Shown: positions 24,699 through 32,934 of the stretch, piece by piece
Numbering within the stretch: position 1 is the stretch's first letter
Layout of the letters: every line of letters begins with the position of its first letter
NCBI GenBank assembly: GCA_018399635.1
Contig: JAGYOH010000006.1
Coordinates: forward strand, 93,258 to 157,257
Direction of reading: 5' to 3'
DNA from: Clostridia bacterium
GTDB taxonomy: Bacteria; Bacillota; Clostridia; Peptostreptococcales; Acidaminobacteraceae
DNA length: 64,000 nucleotides
The notes under the pieces: model-generated
The model's database searches: none
Told to the model about the DNA's origin: nothing
The model's input: the letters and a program-made list of their open reading frames with translations, nothing else
Made by a program: the position numbers and the translations under genes

Positions 24699-25489
24699 AT
24701 GCTTTGAATCAAGAAGCCTACAGAATCAGCAATCTATCCTTTGGCTACAATGACGAGGTCATGATTCTCGAAGACATATCCACGGCCCTGCCCAGGGGGA
24801 AGGTCACGGGTATCATCGGACCCAACGGTTCAGGGAAAACCACCCTCATCAAGAACCTGTCCAGAGTGCTTTCTCCTGACAAGGGGAGCATTTTCGTGCT
24901 GGGCAAGGCGCTGACGGGATACCGTCAAAGAGAACTTGCCCTGGTGACCGGGATGGTCTTTCAAGAAAAGGAGACCACCTTCGAGTTTTCGGTTTTCGAT
25001 CTGGTGATGATGGGGAGATATCCCTATAAAAAGAAGTTCGAGATGGAAAATGACGAAGACCGGCTGAAGGTTCTGGAGGCCCTGGAAAAGACCGATGTCC
25101 TTGAACTCAAGGACAAGTGCTTTACAGCCCTCAGCGGCGGGGAAAAGCAGCGGGTGATGATTGCGAGGGCCCTGGCCCAGGAACCCGAAATCCTTATTCT
25201 GGATGAACCCATCGCCCATCTTGACCTCCACCACCAGGTGGAGATTCTGAATCTCGTCCGGCGGCTGGTCAAGGAAAAGCAAATCTCCGTCTTGATGATT
25301 CTTCACGATCTCAATTTCGCCTACGGCTTCTGCGATGAAGTGGTGCTGCTCAAATCAGGCCGGATTTACAAACAGGGCGACCCCCGGCAGGTGATCACCA
25401 AGGAGAACATCAAGCAGGTCTACGAAGCCGATATCGATATCATTCTGGACCACCGCACCAACCGCCACCATATCATTCCCGCCTATTGA
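24695..25489 (+). CDS. btuD: Cobalamin ABC transporter ATPase (BtuD/FepC-like)
   Basis: 264 residues. Walker A GPNGSGKTT, signature ALSGGEKQRVMIARALAQ, Walker B ILILDEPIAHLD and H-loop LMILHDLNFAYGF. The GTG start overlaps the permease stop by four bases. A TTG nine bases later, behind GAGGTG, is an equally plausible start. The last 25 residues are His-rich (HRTNRHH). Last gene of the operon. Confidence 0.92.
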   Translation: MNALNQEAYRISNLSFGYNDEVMILEDISTALPRGKVTGIIGPNGSGKTTLIKNLSRVLSPDKGSIFVLGKALTGYRQRELALVTGMVFQEKETTFEFSVFDLVMMGRYPYKKKFEMENDEDRLKVLEALEKTDVLELKDKCFTALSGGEKQRVMIARALAQEPEILILDEPIAHLDLHHQVEILNLVRRLVKEKQISVLMILHDLNFAYGFCDEVVLLKSGRIYKQGDPRQVITKENIKQVYEADIDIILDHRTNRHHIIPAY

Positions 25490-25535
25490 CATCGCTTGCT
25501 GAAGGGGCGGACTATCACGTAATGAAATAACCGGC

Positions 25536-25564
25536 TTGTATTGCAGAGGATGGTTTCGTATAAT
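25536..25564 (+). promoter_or_regulatory. Promoter of the second cobalamin-controlled operon
   Basis: TTGTAT (25536-25541) and TATAAT (25559-25564) with an ideal 17-base spacer, 20 bases before the riboswitch. Confidence 0.8.
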
Positions 25565-25583
25565 AAGAGCGAATGAATCAGTA

Positions 25584-25827
25584 GATTCTGGTGTCCATGA
25601 GAGACCCAACAAGGGAATTGAGTGAAAATCTCAAGCTGTCCCAGCAACCGTAAGACGGACGAAAATCACAAGACCACTGTCAGAGGATTGACGGGAAGGG
25701 TGATGACTAGGAGGATGTCGAGCCGGTAGACCTGCCAGAATCAGTTGAGAGCAAACTCCTGGGGATGGGTGGGAAGGTCTTGATGTGCAAACAAGACTCG
25801 TTTCCCCGAGGGGAAATGAGTTTTTTA
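25584..25827 (+). ncRNA. Cobalamin riboswitch (second) with terminator
   Basis: P1 is a perfect 8-bp helix, GATTCTGG (25584) with CCAGAATC (25735-25742). Inside are the conserved GGGAATTGAGTGAAAATC, AGCTGTCCCAGCAACCGTAA and the B12-box region ending in GCCGGTAGACCTGCC. The expression platform holds ACTCGTTTCCCC/GGGGAAATGAGT followed by six T (25796-25827), a terminator. Together with the flanks it fills the 354-base gap after btuD. Confidence 0.93.
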
Positions 25828-25843
25828 TTGGGAGGAAACAGAA

Positions 25844-26374
25844 GTGAAATACCGAAAAATCAACGATGTGAGATGCGCCTACCCTTTTTTATATGATGAG
25901 GATTCGAGAAGTGATTTCGAGGTTCTTTCGGACCAGATCACCGTTGAAATCGCCCTGGTGATCGCCCAGGTGAAGGCAGAGGAGGTTTTCTCTGAAATCC
26001 TCCGGGATCTTGAGATATTCAGGGAAAAGACCATGGATCTCAATGGGTCCATCCGGGGCAGAATCGGGATTTCCACCGGGGATCTGGAGTACGCCATCCG
26101 GCGATACGACCACTACAACGCCATGACCAAGGCCTACATCGGCGGCTTTCTCCTTCCCTCGGGAAGTCTGGCGGCCCTTGGCGCCCATCGGGTGAGGGGG
26201 ATGTTCAAGGCCCTGGTGAGGGTGATGAAAGGGGTGGAGGATGAGGGTTTTGAAGTCCCTGAGAGACTCTTTGACTATGCCAATGTCCTGTCGAATCTTT
26301 TTTTCGTCATGGCCAGCGGAATCAATCATTTAGAGGGTCACCCGCCAATACCCTATGAAACCAAGAATTATTAG
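25844..26374 (+). CDS. Divergent cobalamin adenosyltransferase-fold protein (PduO-like)
   Basis: 176 residues. The C-terminal two thirds resembles the five-helix bundle of PduO-type ATP:cob(I)alamin adenosyltransferases: GGFLLPSGSLAALGAHRVR matches the FILPSGG-ALHxxR region and LFDYANVLSNLFFVMA matches the FLNRLSDxLFxLA helix. The N-terminal ATP loop (TxTGDxG) is missing, and the Arg-rich CRRAER motif and the Asp of RLSD are changed. It may therefore bind cobalamin without adenosylating it, or use ATP in another way. GTG start with GGAGG. Control by the riboswitch supports a B12 role. Family call is moderately sure; activity is not. Confidence 0.7.
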   Translation: MKYRKINDVRCAYPFLYDEDSRSDFEVLSDQITVEIALVIAQVKAEEVFSEILRDLEIFREKTMDLNGSIRGRIGISTGDLEYAIRRYDHYNAMTKAYIGGFLLPSGSLAALGAHRVRGMFKALVRVMKGVEDEGFEVPERLFDYANVLSNLFFVMASGINHLEGHPPIPYETKNY

Positions 26375-26385
26375 GAGATGGGAAA

Positions 26386-27438
26386 ATGAGGAAAAAATTT
26401 ATTGCGATTATCGGTGTCGGTCTTGCCGTCTGGATACTTCTGAGCGGTTACAATCATTTTTTCGGTCCTGAAATCACCCTGGGGGAGAAAAACGTCACCC
26501 TTGAGATCGTCAATGAAAAAACAGGTCAGGACAGGACCGTGACGGCCACCACCGAGGGAGAAACCCTGTATGACCTGCTGCTTGAAGAAGAGGAAGATCT
26601 GGGTGTGGTCTTTGAAAAATATGATTTCGGTTACATGGTGGAGGGGCTTCTGGGTTACCGGACCACGGTGGAGGCCCAGGAGTATTTTCATCTCACCGTC
26701 AACGGCGAGGATGCCATGACGGGTCCCGAAGGGATTCCCCTGGCCGAGGGGGATGTTTACAATTATACCCTGAGAAGCTACGGCGATTTTTCTGCTTCGG
26801 AACCCACTCGGGAGGAGAAGACCCTCACCCTGGAGATTGTCAATGACAGGACCGGAGATGGTTTTTCCCGGGAACTGACGACCCAGGAGGAGACCCTTTA
26901 TGATCTGCTGCTGACGGTGGAAGGGTCTGCCGGAGTGGTCTTCAAGGAAACGGATTCCAAAGCCGAGATTTCAGGTCTCATGAATTATGTGCCCGGGGCG
27001 GAGGAGTATTTCCATATTCTCATCGACGGCGAGGATGCCAAAGCCGGTCTCAAGCTGATTCCCCTGGTGGAGGGGGGGCGGTACAGGCTTGAGCTGAGGC
27101 GCTTTGACGGGGAAAAACCCACCCCTGCCGACGCACTTGGAAAAGCCATTACTTTCAAGGTGATTCACGAAGAGGCCAAGATTGATTTTTCCATGGCAGC
27201 CTTGACTGAAAAGGACAACCTCTACGACTGGCTGATTGAAAATGAAGACGATCTGCAAGTGGTGCTGGAGGAATACGATTTCGGCGCCGTGGTCACCGGT
27301 CTTCTGGGGGAGGTTGCCAGAGAAGAAAAGCAGGAGTACTATCACCTCACCATTGACGGTGAGGATGCCGTGACCGGGCCCGGGCAGGTCCAGTTGACAG
27401 ATGGCGGGGTTTATCAGTTCGAGCTGAGAACCTACTGA
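26386..27438 (+). CDS. Membrane-anchored surface protein with three DUF4430 (transcobalamin-like) domains
   Basis: 350 residues. One N-terminal membrane anchor (FIAIIGVGLAVWILLSGY, no lipobox Cys) is followed by three repeats of about 95 residues starting near 41, 146 and 253. Each has the pattern VTLEIVN / ETLYDLLLEEEEDLGVVFEKYDFG / EYFHLTVNGEDAMTGP. This is the DUF4430 fold, which is related to the C-terminal domain of transcobalamin and intrinsic factor. Being controlled by a B12 riboswitch and followed by an ECF S component, it probably captures corrinoid at the cell surface; this is inference. Confidence 0.85.
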   Translation: MRKKFIAIIGVGLAVWILLSGYNHFFGPEITLGEKNVTLEIVNEKTGQDRTVTATTEGETLYDLLLEEEEDLGVVFEKYDFGYMVEGLLGYRTTVEAQEYFHLTVNGEDAMTGPEGIPLAEGDVYNYTLRSYGDFSASEPTREEKTLTLEIVNDRTGDGFSRELTTQEETLYDLLLTVEGSAGVVFKETDSKAEISGLMNYVPGAEEYFHILIDGEDAKAGLKLIPLVEGGRYRLELRRFDGEKPTPADALGKAITFKVIHEEAKIDFSMAALTEKDNLYDWLIENEDDLQVVLEEYDFGAVVTGLLGEVAREEKQEYYHLTIDGEDAVTGPGQVQLTDGGVYQFELRTY

Positions 27439-27932
27439 TGAAGCCCAAGGATATCACCACGGTAGCCATTCTGTCGGCCTCACTCACGGCCGGGAAGCTG
27501 GCCCTCAGCGCCGTTCCCAATATTGAAATCGTATCCTTTCTCCTGGTGATTTTCACCGTGGTTTTCGGGGTGAGGAAGACCCTGCTCACCGCCCTGATCT
27601 TCACCACCACTGAAATGCTGATCTACGGCTTCGGCATATGGATCCTGGGTTATTATCTCATCTGGCCCACCTTGATTGTGATGACGGCCCTCCTCAAACC
27701 CTTTCTCAAATCGGAGTATGGTTACGCCGTCCTGTCGGGTCTTTTCGGTCTTCTTTTTGGACTGCTGTTCGCCCTGTTCGAGTCCCTCTTCTACGGAATC
27801 GGTTATGGGATCACCTACTGGATTCGGGGGATTCCCTTCGACCTCTTGCACGGGGGGTCCAATTTCGTGGTGATGCTGGTGCTTTTCAGACCCATCACCC
27901 GGTCGGTGTTGAAAATCAAAGAAAAATCCTGA
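27438..27932 (+). CDS. ECF transporter S component, probably for cobalamin
   Basis: 164-residue integral membrane protein with about five or six helices. The N-terminal segment DITTVAILSASLTAGKLALSAVPNIEIVSFLL is typical of S components, with the small-residue stretch that docks with EcfT. It starts inside the preceding stop (TGATG). No EcfA or EcfT genes are nearby, so a shared energising module encoded elsewhere would be used (group II). B12 is inferred from the riboswitch and the DUF4430 neighbour. Confidence 0.85.
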   Translation: MKPKDITTVAILSASLTAGKLALSAVPNIEIVSFLLVIFTVVFGVRKTLLTALIFTTTEMLIYGFGIWILGYYLIWPTLIVMTALLKPFLKSEYGYAVLSGLFGLLFGLLFALFESLFYGIGYGITYWIRGIPFDLLHGGSNFVVMLVLFRPITRSVLKIKEKS

Positions 27933-27933
27933 G

Positions 27934-27957
27934 GACATCGAAATGATGTCTTTTTTT
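27934..27957 (+). terminator. Terminator after the ECF S component
   Basis: GACATC/GATGTC hairpin with loop GAAAT and seven T residues, directly after the stop codon. Confidence 0.85.
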
Positions 27958-27997
27958 GTCCATATTGGGATACAATTGGCTTAAAGGGGGATTGAGG

Positions 27998-28585
27998 ATG
28001 AAGGGACTCAGAGAAATTGCGGCACTCATGAATCATCTTGAGGTTCTTTGGGCCTTGGGAGCCTCGTCGGTACTCTATTTCAACGGGCACCCGAGAATGC
28101 CTCAGGACTATGACATCTTTGTGAGATTCGAGGATTACCCCAGGGTCTACCAGGCCTTCAAGAAAATCGGCACTGAAATTCCGGTGAAGGAAAAGGGCGG
28201 CTTGTACAATACCCAGGGGTTTTCGAAATTCACCTGCTTTTCAGCCAAGGTGGACCTCATCGGGGGCTTCAATATTTTTCATGCCGAGGGGGAGTACCGG
28301 CTGATTCTGGACGAAAAATCCGTGGATCGTGTGGTCCGAGTGGACTCAGAACCGGTGAGGGTCATGGCCCTCGAGGATTGGTTCATCCTCTACGGACTGA
28401 TTCCGGGGCGTGAGGAAAAATCAAAGTGGGCTTTTGAAGCAATGAAAAAGAAAAAGGAAAATCTCAATACAGGCCTGCTTGAACGGGCACTCTTGCTGGA
28501 ACTGCCCCGGGGCATGAAAGAAAGCATCAAAGAAATCCTGGAGGATGGGTTAGTGAATCAGGGTAAAGGGGTAATAGATGATTAA
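27998..28585 (+). CDS. Nucleotidyltransferase-fold protein, function unknown
   Basis: 195 residues. LWALGASSVLYFNGHPRMPQDYDIFV looks like the start of a nucleotidyltransferase fold (small residues, then D-x-D: Asp-Tyr-Asp). KFTCFSAKVDLIGGF is a candidate third acidic strand. Start chosen at the ATG behind a GGGGG...GAGG region. The C-terminus is helical and basic (KKKKENLNTG). It may be an AbiEii-like or kinase-like relative, but no partner gene is adjacent. Function not assigned. Confidence 0.7.
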   Translation: MKGLREIAALMNHLEVLWALGASSVLYFNGHPRMPQDYDIFVRFEDYPRVYQAFKKIGTEIPVKEKGGLYNTQGFSKFTCFSAKVDLIGGFNIFHAEGEYRLILDEKSVDRVVRVDSEPVRVMALEDWFILYGLIPGREEKSKWAFEAMKKKKENLNTGLLERALLLELPRGMKESIKEILEDGLVNQGKGVIDD

Positions 28586-28609
28586 CTAATCAAGAAAGTG
28601 GGTGGTGAC

Positions 28610-28876
28610 ATGAATTATGCGACATTCATCGACCTGGCTCAGATTGAATTTGATTTGTCGACGCTGTTGACCAAGGAAGATTACCTGCTTGGAGAATATA
28701 TCATGTTCAATGTGGAACTGGACCATTTCACCTTCACCGTCAGCGGTGTCGTGGTGGACAAGGAACTCGTCGGGGATCAGAATCTGTACTTCGTCGATTT
28801 GATCGAGGATCACGAGGAATTGAAGGATATGCTGAACCAGTACGGTCATCGGCGGTATTCCAACAGACACAATTAG
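28610..28876 (+). CDS. Small hypothetical protein with weak PilZ-like pattern
   Basis: 88 residues, acidic with a basic C-terminus (HRRYSNRHN). The stretch LGEYIMFNVELDHFTFTVSGVVVDKELVGDQNLYFVDLIED looks like the beta-barrel half of a PilZ domain, but the Arg motif that binds cyclic di-GMP is absent. The start is an ATG behind GGTGGTGAC. Located 24 bases after the preceding gene and just before the tyrS leader. No confident function. Confidence 0.6.
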   Translation: MNYATFIDLAQIEFDLSTLLTKEDYLLGEYIMFNVELDHFTFTVSGVVVDKELVGDQNLYFVDLIEDHEELKDMLNQYGHRRYSNRHN

Positions 28877-28878
28877 GC

Positions 28879-29139
28879 TTGACAACCTTCCTCCATTTGC
28901 TATGATAAAAAAAAGAGCAGCGGCGTTGAAAAGATGAGTAGCTTTCGGTGGGAGAATCAAGAGAGTGGGATGGCCGGTGAAAATCCCAACAAAATCGCAG
29001 AGTGAATTACGGTCTTTGAGCCCCCATGGGAAACCATGGCGTCCCTTCACGCGTTAAGTGGAGTGAGGCATCCTGGGTGATGCAAAAAAGGTGGTACCAC
29101 GGGAACCCTCGTCCTTTACCGGACGACGGTTCCTTTTTT
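28879..29139 (+). ncRNA. T-box leader of tyrS, with promoter
   Basis: Promoter TTGACA (28879-28884) and TATGAT (28901-28906), 16-base spacer. The transcript contains the stem I pattern (GAGAGTGGGATGGCCGGTGAAAATCC), a specifier-like TAC Tyr codon at 29008-29010, the T-box AAGGTGGTACCACGGGAA near 29088-29104, and a GTCCTTTACCGGAC-cored terminator with a T run. Uncharged tRNA-Tyr would pair with it and allow readthrough. Confidence 0.93.
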
Positions 29140-29160
29140 GATTGAATAGGAGGATGAATG

Positions 29161-30390
29161 ATGAGTAAAAATGTACTGGATGTATTGGAAGAAAGAGGTT
29201 TTATCGAGCAACTGACCCACCCTGAGGAAATTCGCGAATTGCTGGAAAAGGAAAAGGTCACCTTTTATATCGGTTTTGATCCCACGGCGGACAGCCTGCA
29301 TATCGGTCACTACATTCAAATCATGGTCATGAGCATCATGCAGCAGCACGGTCACCGCCCCATCGCCCTGCTCGGCGGCGGCACCACCATGGTGGGGGAT
29401 CCGAGTGACCGGACCGGCATGCGGCAGATGATGACCTTTGAAACCATCAATCACAATGCCATGCAGTTCAAGAAGGTCTTTGAGAAATTCCTGGATTTCA
29501 GTGAAGGCAAGGCCGTCATGGTCAACAATGCGGACTGGTTGATGGACTTGAACTACATTGAATTCCTCAGGGAGGTGGGGGTTCATTTTTCAGTGAACCG
29601 CATGCTCGGCGCCGAGGCCTACAAGAACCGGATGGAACGGGGCCTGACCTTTCTTGAATTCAACTATATGATCATGCAGGCCTATGATTTTTTGGTCTTG
29701 AATCAGAAGTACGGCTGTAAAATGCAGTTTGGCGGGAATGACCAGTGGTCGAATATTCTCGCCGGGACGGAGCTCATCCGGAAGAAGGACCAGAAGGAGG
29801 CCTTCGGCATGACCTTCACCCTGCTCACCAACAGTGAAGGTAAAAAAATGGGAAAAACTGAAAAGGGGGCCCTGTGGCTGGATGCCGACAAGACCTCTCC
29901 CTATGATTTCTACCAGTACTGGCGCAACGTGGATGATGCGGATGTGAAAACCTGCCTCAGCCTCCTGACCTTCATTCCCATGGCGGAGGTGAATGCCCTC
30001 AGCGCCCTTGAGGGTTCCGAAATCAACCGGGCGAAGGAGCGCCTGGCCTATGAGGTCACGGAGATGGTCCACGGCACCCAGGCGGCCCGGGAAGCCGAGT
30101 CCGCCGCCAAGGCTCTCTTTGGCGGGGGTGAGGATCTGAGCAAGGTGCCCACGGTCAAAGTGTCGGCGAAAAGAATCGAAGAAGGTCTCAATCTCATCGA
30201 GCTGATGCTGGAAAGCGACATCATCAAGACCAAGTCCGAGGGCAGAAGACTCATCGAGCAGAAGGGGGTCTACCTCGGGGATGCCACCATCGAAAGCCAC
30301 GAATACAACCTTTTGCCCGGGGATTTCGAGGGGGGCATGGCCATGTTGAGAAAAGGCAAGAAGAAGTACTATAAAATCGAGTTGATATAA
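29161..30390 (+). CDS. tyrS: Tyrosyl-tRNA synthetase
   Basis: About 409 residues. Class I synthetase: HIGH motif as DSLHIGHY near residue 43, KMSKS motif as GKKMGKTE (about 230), C-terminal S4-like RNA-binding domain ([16 protein letters not shown]). The family's tyrosine site region is [11 protein letters not shown]...[14 protein letters not shown] here reads KMGKT, the form of the TyrZ/TyrRS type 2 group. ATG 29161 lies 7 bases after AGGAGG; the preceding ATG at 29158 is also in frame. The T-box leader controls it. Confidence 0.95.
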   Translation: MSKNVLDVLEERGFIEQLTHPEEIRELLEKEKVTFYIGFDPTADSLHIGHYIQIMVMSIMQQHGHRPIALLGGGTTMVGDPSDRTGMRQMMTFETINHNAMQFKKVFEKFLDFSEGKAVMVNNADWLMDLNYIEFLREVGVHFSVNRMLGAEAYKNRMERGLTFLEFNYMIMQAYDFLVLNQKYGCKMQFGGNDQWSNILAGTELIRKKDQKEAFGMTFTLLTNSEGKKMGKTEKGALWLDADKTSPYDFYQYWRNVDDADVKTCLSLLTFIPMAEVNALSALEGSEINRAKERLAYEVTEMVHGTQAAREAESAAKALFGGGEDLSKVPTVKVSAKRIEEGLNLIELMLESDIIKTKSEGRRLIEQKGVYLGDATIESHEYNLLPGDFEGGMAMLRKGKKKYYKIELI

Positions 30391-30924
30391 ATGGACCGGG
30401 TGATGGGAAGGGTCCAGAGGATCCTGCAGACCAGGGAAAAGGGAAAGCCCAGAATCGCCCTGGATCAAGGAGAATTCATTGAAGGCAGGGGTCTTGCGGG
30501 GGATCGGCTTTTTGATCTCAAACCCGAGATTCCGGTCCTGGCCGTCGATCAAAGACGCAGGCTGGATGAGGCGGAGGATGAGGGTCTGTGCTTTAGGCGT
30601 TTTGTTGAAACCCTGTCGGTGAGTCTTGAGGGCGGGCTGCCGAAAGCCGGGGAGAGGCTCAAAATCGGTCAGGCCCTCTTCGAGGTCAGCACCAGGAGAA
30701 AAAGCTGCTTTTCTGAATGTCTCCTGGTGAAGGAGAAGAAAGACTGCCCCTTGAGAGAAGGGGTGGTCTACCTCAAGGTCATCGCATCGGGCAGGGTGGC
30801 GGTGGGATCCGATATCATCCATCTGGGGGAGGAAACTCATGATCAAGGTCACGGGCCTGGAAAAAACCTTTCACATCGGCAAGAGGGAAATGAAGAAGAA
30901 GGCTCTTCACAAGAGGACCGTTGA
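30391..30924 (+). CDS. MOSC-domain protein
   Basis: 177 residues. MOSC proteins bind sulfur or transfer it from persulfides in molybdenum-cofactor chemistry. Seen here are GEFIEGRGLAGDRLFD and a C-terminal CFSECLLVKEKKDCPLREGVVYLKV with three Cys. It starts directly after the tyrS stop. The domain should end near GSDIIHLGEE; another about 27 polar residues (HDQGHGPGKNLSHRQ) run into the next gene in a different frame, an 86-base overlap. That tail is probably not functional, or a small deletion or frameshift moved the stop. The exact end is uncertain. Confidence 0.8.
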   Translation: MDRVMGRVQRILQTREKGKPRIALDQGEFIEGRGLAGDRLFDLKPEIPVLAVDQRRRLDEAEDEGLCFRRFVETLSVSLEGGLPKAGERLKIGQALFEVSTRRKSCFSECLLVKEKKDCPLREGVVYLKVIASGRVAVGSDIIHLGEETHDQGHGPGKNLSHRQEGNEEEGSSQEDR

Positions 30925-31615
30925 GGCTGTCAGAGGCATAGACTTTGAGGTGAAGCCGGGGGAAATCTACGGGCTGCTCGGACCCAACGGGGCGGGAAAA
31001 ACCACCACCCTCCGGTGCATTTCCACCCTGATGCGACCCACCGCGGGCACTGTCGAGGTAGGTGGGCTCAATACGGTCTCGGCGGGGGAAAGGGTCAGGG
31101 AAAGGATCAGTTTTCTCACCAACGACCTGAAACTCGACGAGCACTTTTCACCGGATTTCACCATGAAATTTTTTGGAGAACTGCGGCAGATGTCTCCAAA
31201 GGCCATCGAGGAAAGAAAGGACGTTCTTTTTGAGGCGCTGAGAATCACGGGCTTCAAGAATCAGCCCATCAAGGAATTCTCCACCGGCATGCGGCAGAAA
31301 CTGGCCATTGCAGTGAGTCTTCTCCATGATCCGGAGGTGGTCGTCTTCGACGAACCCACCAACGGCCTCGATGTCATCACGGCAAGGACTGTCACGGAGT
31401 TGTTGCTGGCCATGAAGCAGGACAAGAAGACCATTCTGGTGTCAACCCACGAAATGTCGGTGGCAGAGGGGCTCTGCGACCGCATCGGGATTCTCATATC
31501 GGGAAGCCTGGTCATGGAGGGGACTCTTGAGCACATTTTGAAGACCACCGGGACGAGATCCCTGGCGGATGCTTTTTTCTGGCTCTACAAGGAATATGGT
31601 GGGGAAAATGGATAA
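30839..31615 (+). CDS. ABC transporter ATP-binding protein (NatA/Ccm-type exporter)
   Basis: 258 residues. Walker A GPNGAGKTT, signature STGMRQKLAIAVSL (the NatA-like variant of LSGGQ), Walker B VVVFDEPTNGLD and the H-loop STHEMSVAEGLCD. The insert KREMKKKALHKRTVEAVRG after the first strand is typical of NatA. It starts within the MOSC frame with a GGGGGAGG site and overlaps the permease gene by eight bases. A sodium or drug exporter is possible; the cargo is not known. Confidence 0.9.
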   Translation: MIKVTGLEKTFHIGKREMKKKALHKRTVEAVRGIDFEVKPGEIYGLLGPNGAGKTTTLRCISTLMRPTAGTVEVGGLNTVSAGERVRERISFLTNDLKLDEHFSPDFTMKFFGELRQMSPKAIEERKDVLFEALRITGFKNQPIKEFSTGMRQKLAIAVSLLHDPEVVVFDEPTNGLDVITARTVTELLLAMKQDKKTILVSTHEMSVAEGLCDRIGILISGSLVMEGTLEHILKTTGTRSLADAFFWLYKEYGGENG

Positions 31616-32831
31616 ACGATTGCTGAGCATTGTCAGAAAAGAACTGAGGAGAGTATTCACGGACCGTCGTCTGGTCATGACGGTGCTGATCCTGCCGGGA
31701 CTGAGCATCGCGCTCATCTACTCCGTCATGGGGATGATCACAGGGGATATGAATTCCCAGAGGGATCTGCACACCTATCGACTGGTGGTGCATGAGGCAC
31801 CCGGAAACTTTTCAGACTACCTGGAGGGTCGCTGTGAAGACCGCTTCCTGCTGACTGAAAAGGAGGATTCAGGTGATGCGCTGGAGGCTTCTCTGGAGGC
31901 CCTGAGGGCGGAAACCGTCGACGGGGTCCTGGTGTTCGATGAAGGCTTTGAAAAAAGACTTGAGGATTTCAAGAGGGCGGATTCGAATCCCAATGTCAAT
32001 GTCTTTTACAATCCGGTGAGCGACTACTCGGGGGATGCCTATCGGTGGCTGACCACGGAGATTCTGCCGGAATACCGGGAAGCCATCCTGGGTGAGCGTC
32101 TGGGCAACCCCGCCTATGCCCGGGTGTTCACCGTCAATCAGGACAACTTGAACCCCTCGGTGGCCTCCGAGGAAAAAATCAGCAGCATGATCCTGGGGTC
32201 ACTGATGCCGATATTCATCTCGATTTTTCTTTTTGCAGGGGCCATGAATATCGGCATCGACATGCTTGCCGGTGAAAAGGAGCGGGGAACCCTGGCGACC
32301 ATCCTGCTCACCCCGGTGAAGCGGGAAACCGTGGCCCTGGGCAAGATGATCAGCCTGGCGATCGTGGCCATGGGATCCACCATTTCCTCTCTTGCGGGGA
32401 TTCTGGTCACCCTGCCCCTGTCTTCAAGTCTTTTCGGGGGGATCGACATGGCGGACATCTCGGTGAGCCTGGATCAGTGGCTGTTTCTCGGGGCCGCCCT
32501 GGTCCTCCTGGCAGGAGTCTACGTGACCCTGATTCTCAGCCTGTCCATGATCGCCAGTTCGGTGAAGGAGGCGGGGGCCTACGTCACCCCGGTCTACATG
32601 GTGGTCCTGGTCAGCGGCATGATGGCCGCCATGGGCTTCGGCGGGGATCACTTGAGGAATTATCTCATTCCCGTATTCGGGAACGTCCTGGTACTCAGGG
32701 ATATTTTCGTTGATGAAGTGACCTGGTGGGGTTTTCTGACCAACAGCGGCGTCTCCCTCCTGGTCATCCTGATGCTGCTGCTGGTTTTCAGACGGATTTT
32801 CAAGATGGAGCGCTATCTCTACGGCGGGTGA
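31608..32831 (+). CDS. ABC transporter permease (NatB-like)
   Basis: 407 residues. One N-terminal membrane segment, a long extracytoplasmic domain (residues about 45-190, with EEKISSMI near the end) and five or six C-terminal spans including MNIGIDMLAGEKERGTLATILLTPVKRETVALGKMI, a sequence typical of NatB/ABC-2 permeases. The ATG is inside the ATPase end with GGTGGGG just before. It is a Na+-efflux NatB-like or ABC-2 drug exporter subunit. Confidence 0.9.
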   Translation: MDKRLLSIVRKELRRVFTDRRLVMTVLILPGLSIALIYSVMGMITGDMNSQRDLHTYRLVVHEAPGNFSDYLEGRCEDRFLLTEKEDSGDALEASLEALRAETVDGVLVFDEGFEKRLEDFKRADSNPNVNVFYNPVSDYSGDAYRWLTTEILPEYREAILGERLGNPAYARVFTVNQDNLNPSVASEEKISSMILGSLMPIFISIFLFAGAMNIGIDMLAGEKERGTLATILLTPVKRETVALGKMISLAIVAMGSTISSLAGILVTLPLSSSLFGGIDMADISVSLDQWLFLGAALVLLAGVYVTLILSLSMIASSVKEAGAYVTPVYMVVLVSGMMAAMGFGGDHLRNYLIPVFGNVLVLRDIFVDEVTWWGFLTNSGVSLLVILMLLLVFRRIFKMERYLYGG

Positions 32832-32835
32832 CGGG

Positions 32836-32868
32836 CTTGAAAAATGTCATTTGCATGACAATTTCAAG
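32836..32868. repeat. Imperfect inverted repeat after the NatAB-type operon
   Basis: CTTGAAAAATGTCAT pairs with ATGACAATTTCAAG around TTGC. It lies between the permease stop and the -35 region of the next gene. It could be a weak terminator (A-rich rather than T-rich tail) or an operator for the transglycosylase gene. Confidence 0.55.
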
Positions 32869-32877
32869 AAAAAAACT

Positions 32878-32904
32878 TGTTTTTTTTTCAAAGTCTGCTA
32901 TACT
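32878..32904 (+). promoter_or_regulatory. Probable promoter of the transglycosylase gene
   Basis: TTGTTT (32878-32883) and TATACT (32899-32904), spacing 15 bases, which is short. A long T tract lies between. The start codon is 30 bases further with AAAGGAGG. Confidence 0.55.
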
Positions 32905-32934
32905 ACTTTGAGTCCGAATAAAGGAGGAAAAAGA

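Noticed and set aside
29590..30852. A 420-codon minus-strand frame across tyrS and the MOSC gene
   Set aside because: It spans two well-supported genes and shows no known motif.
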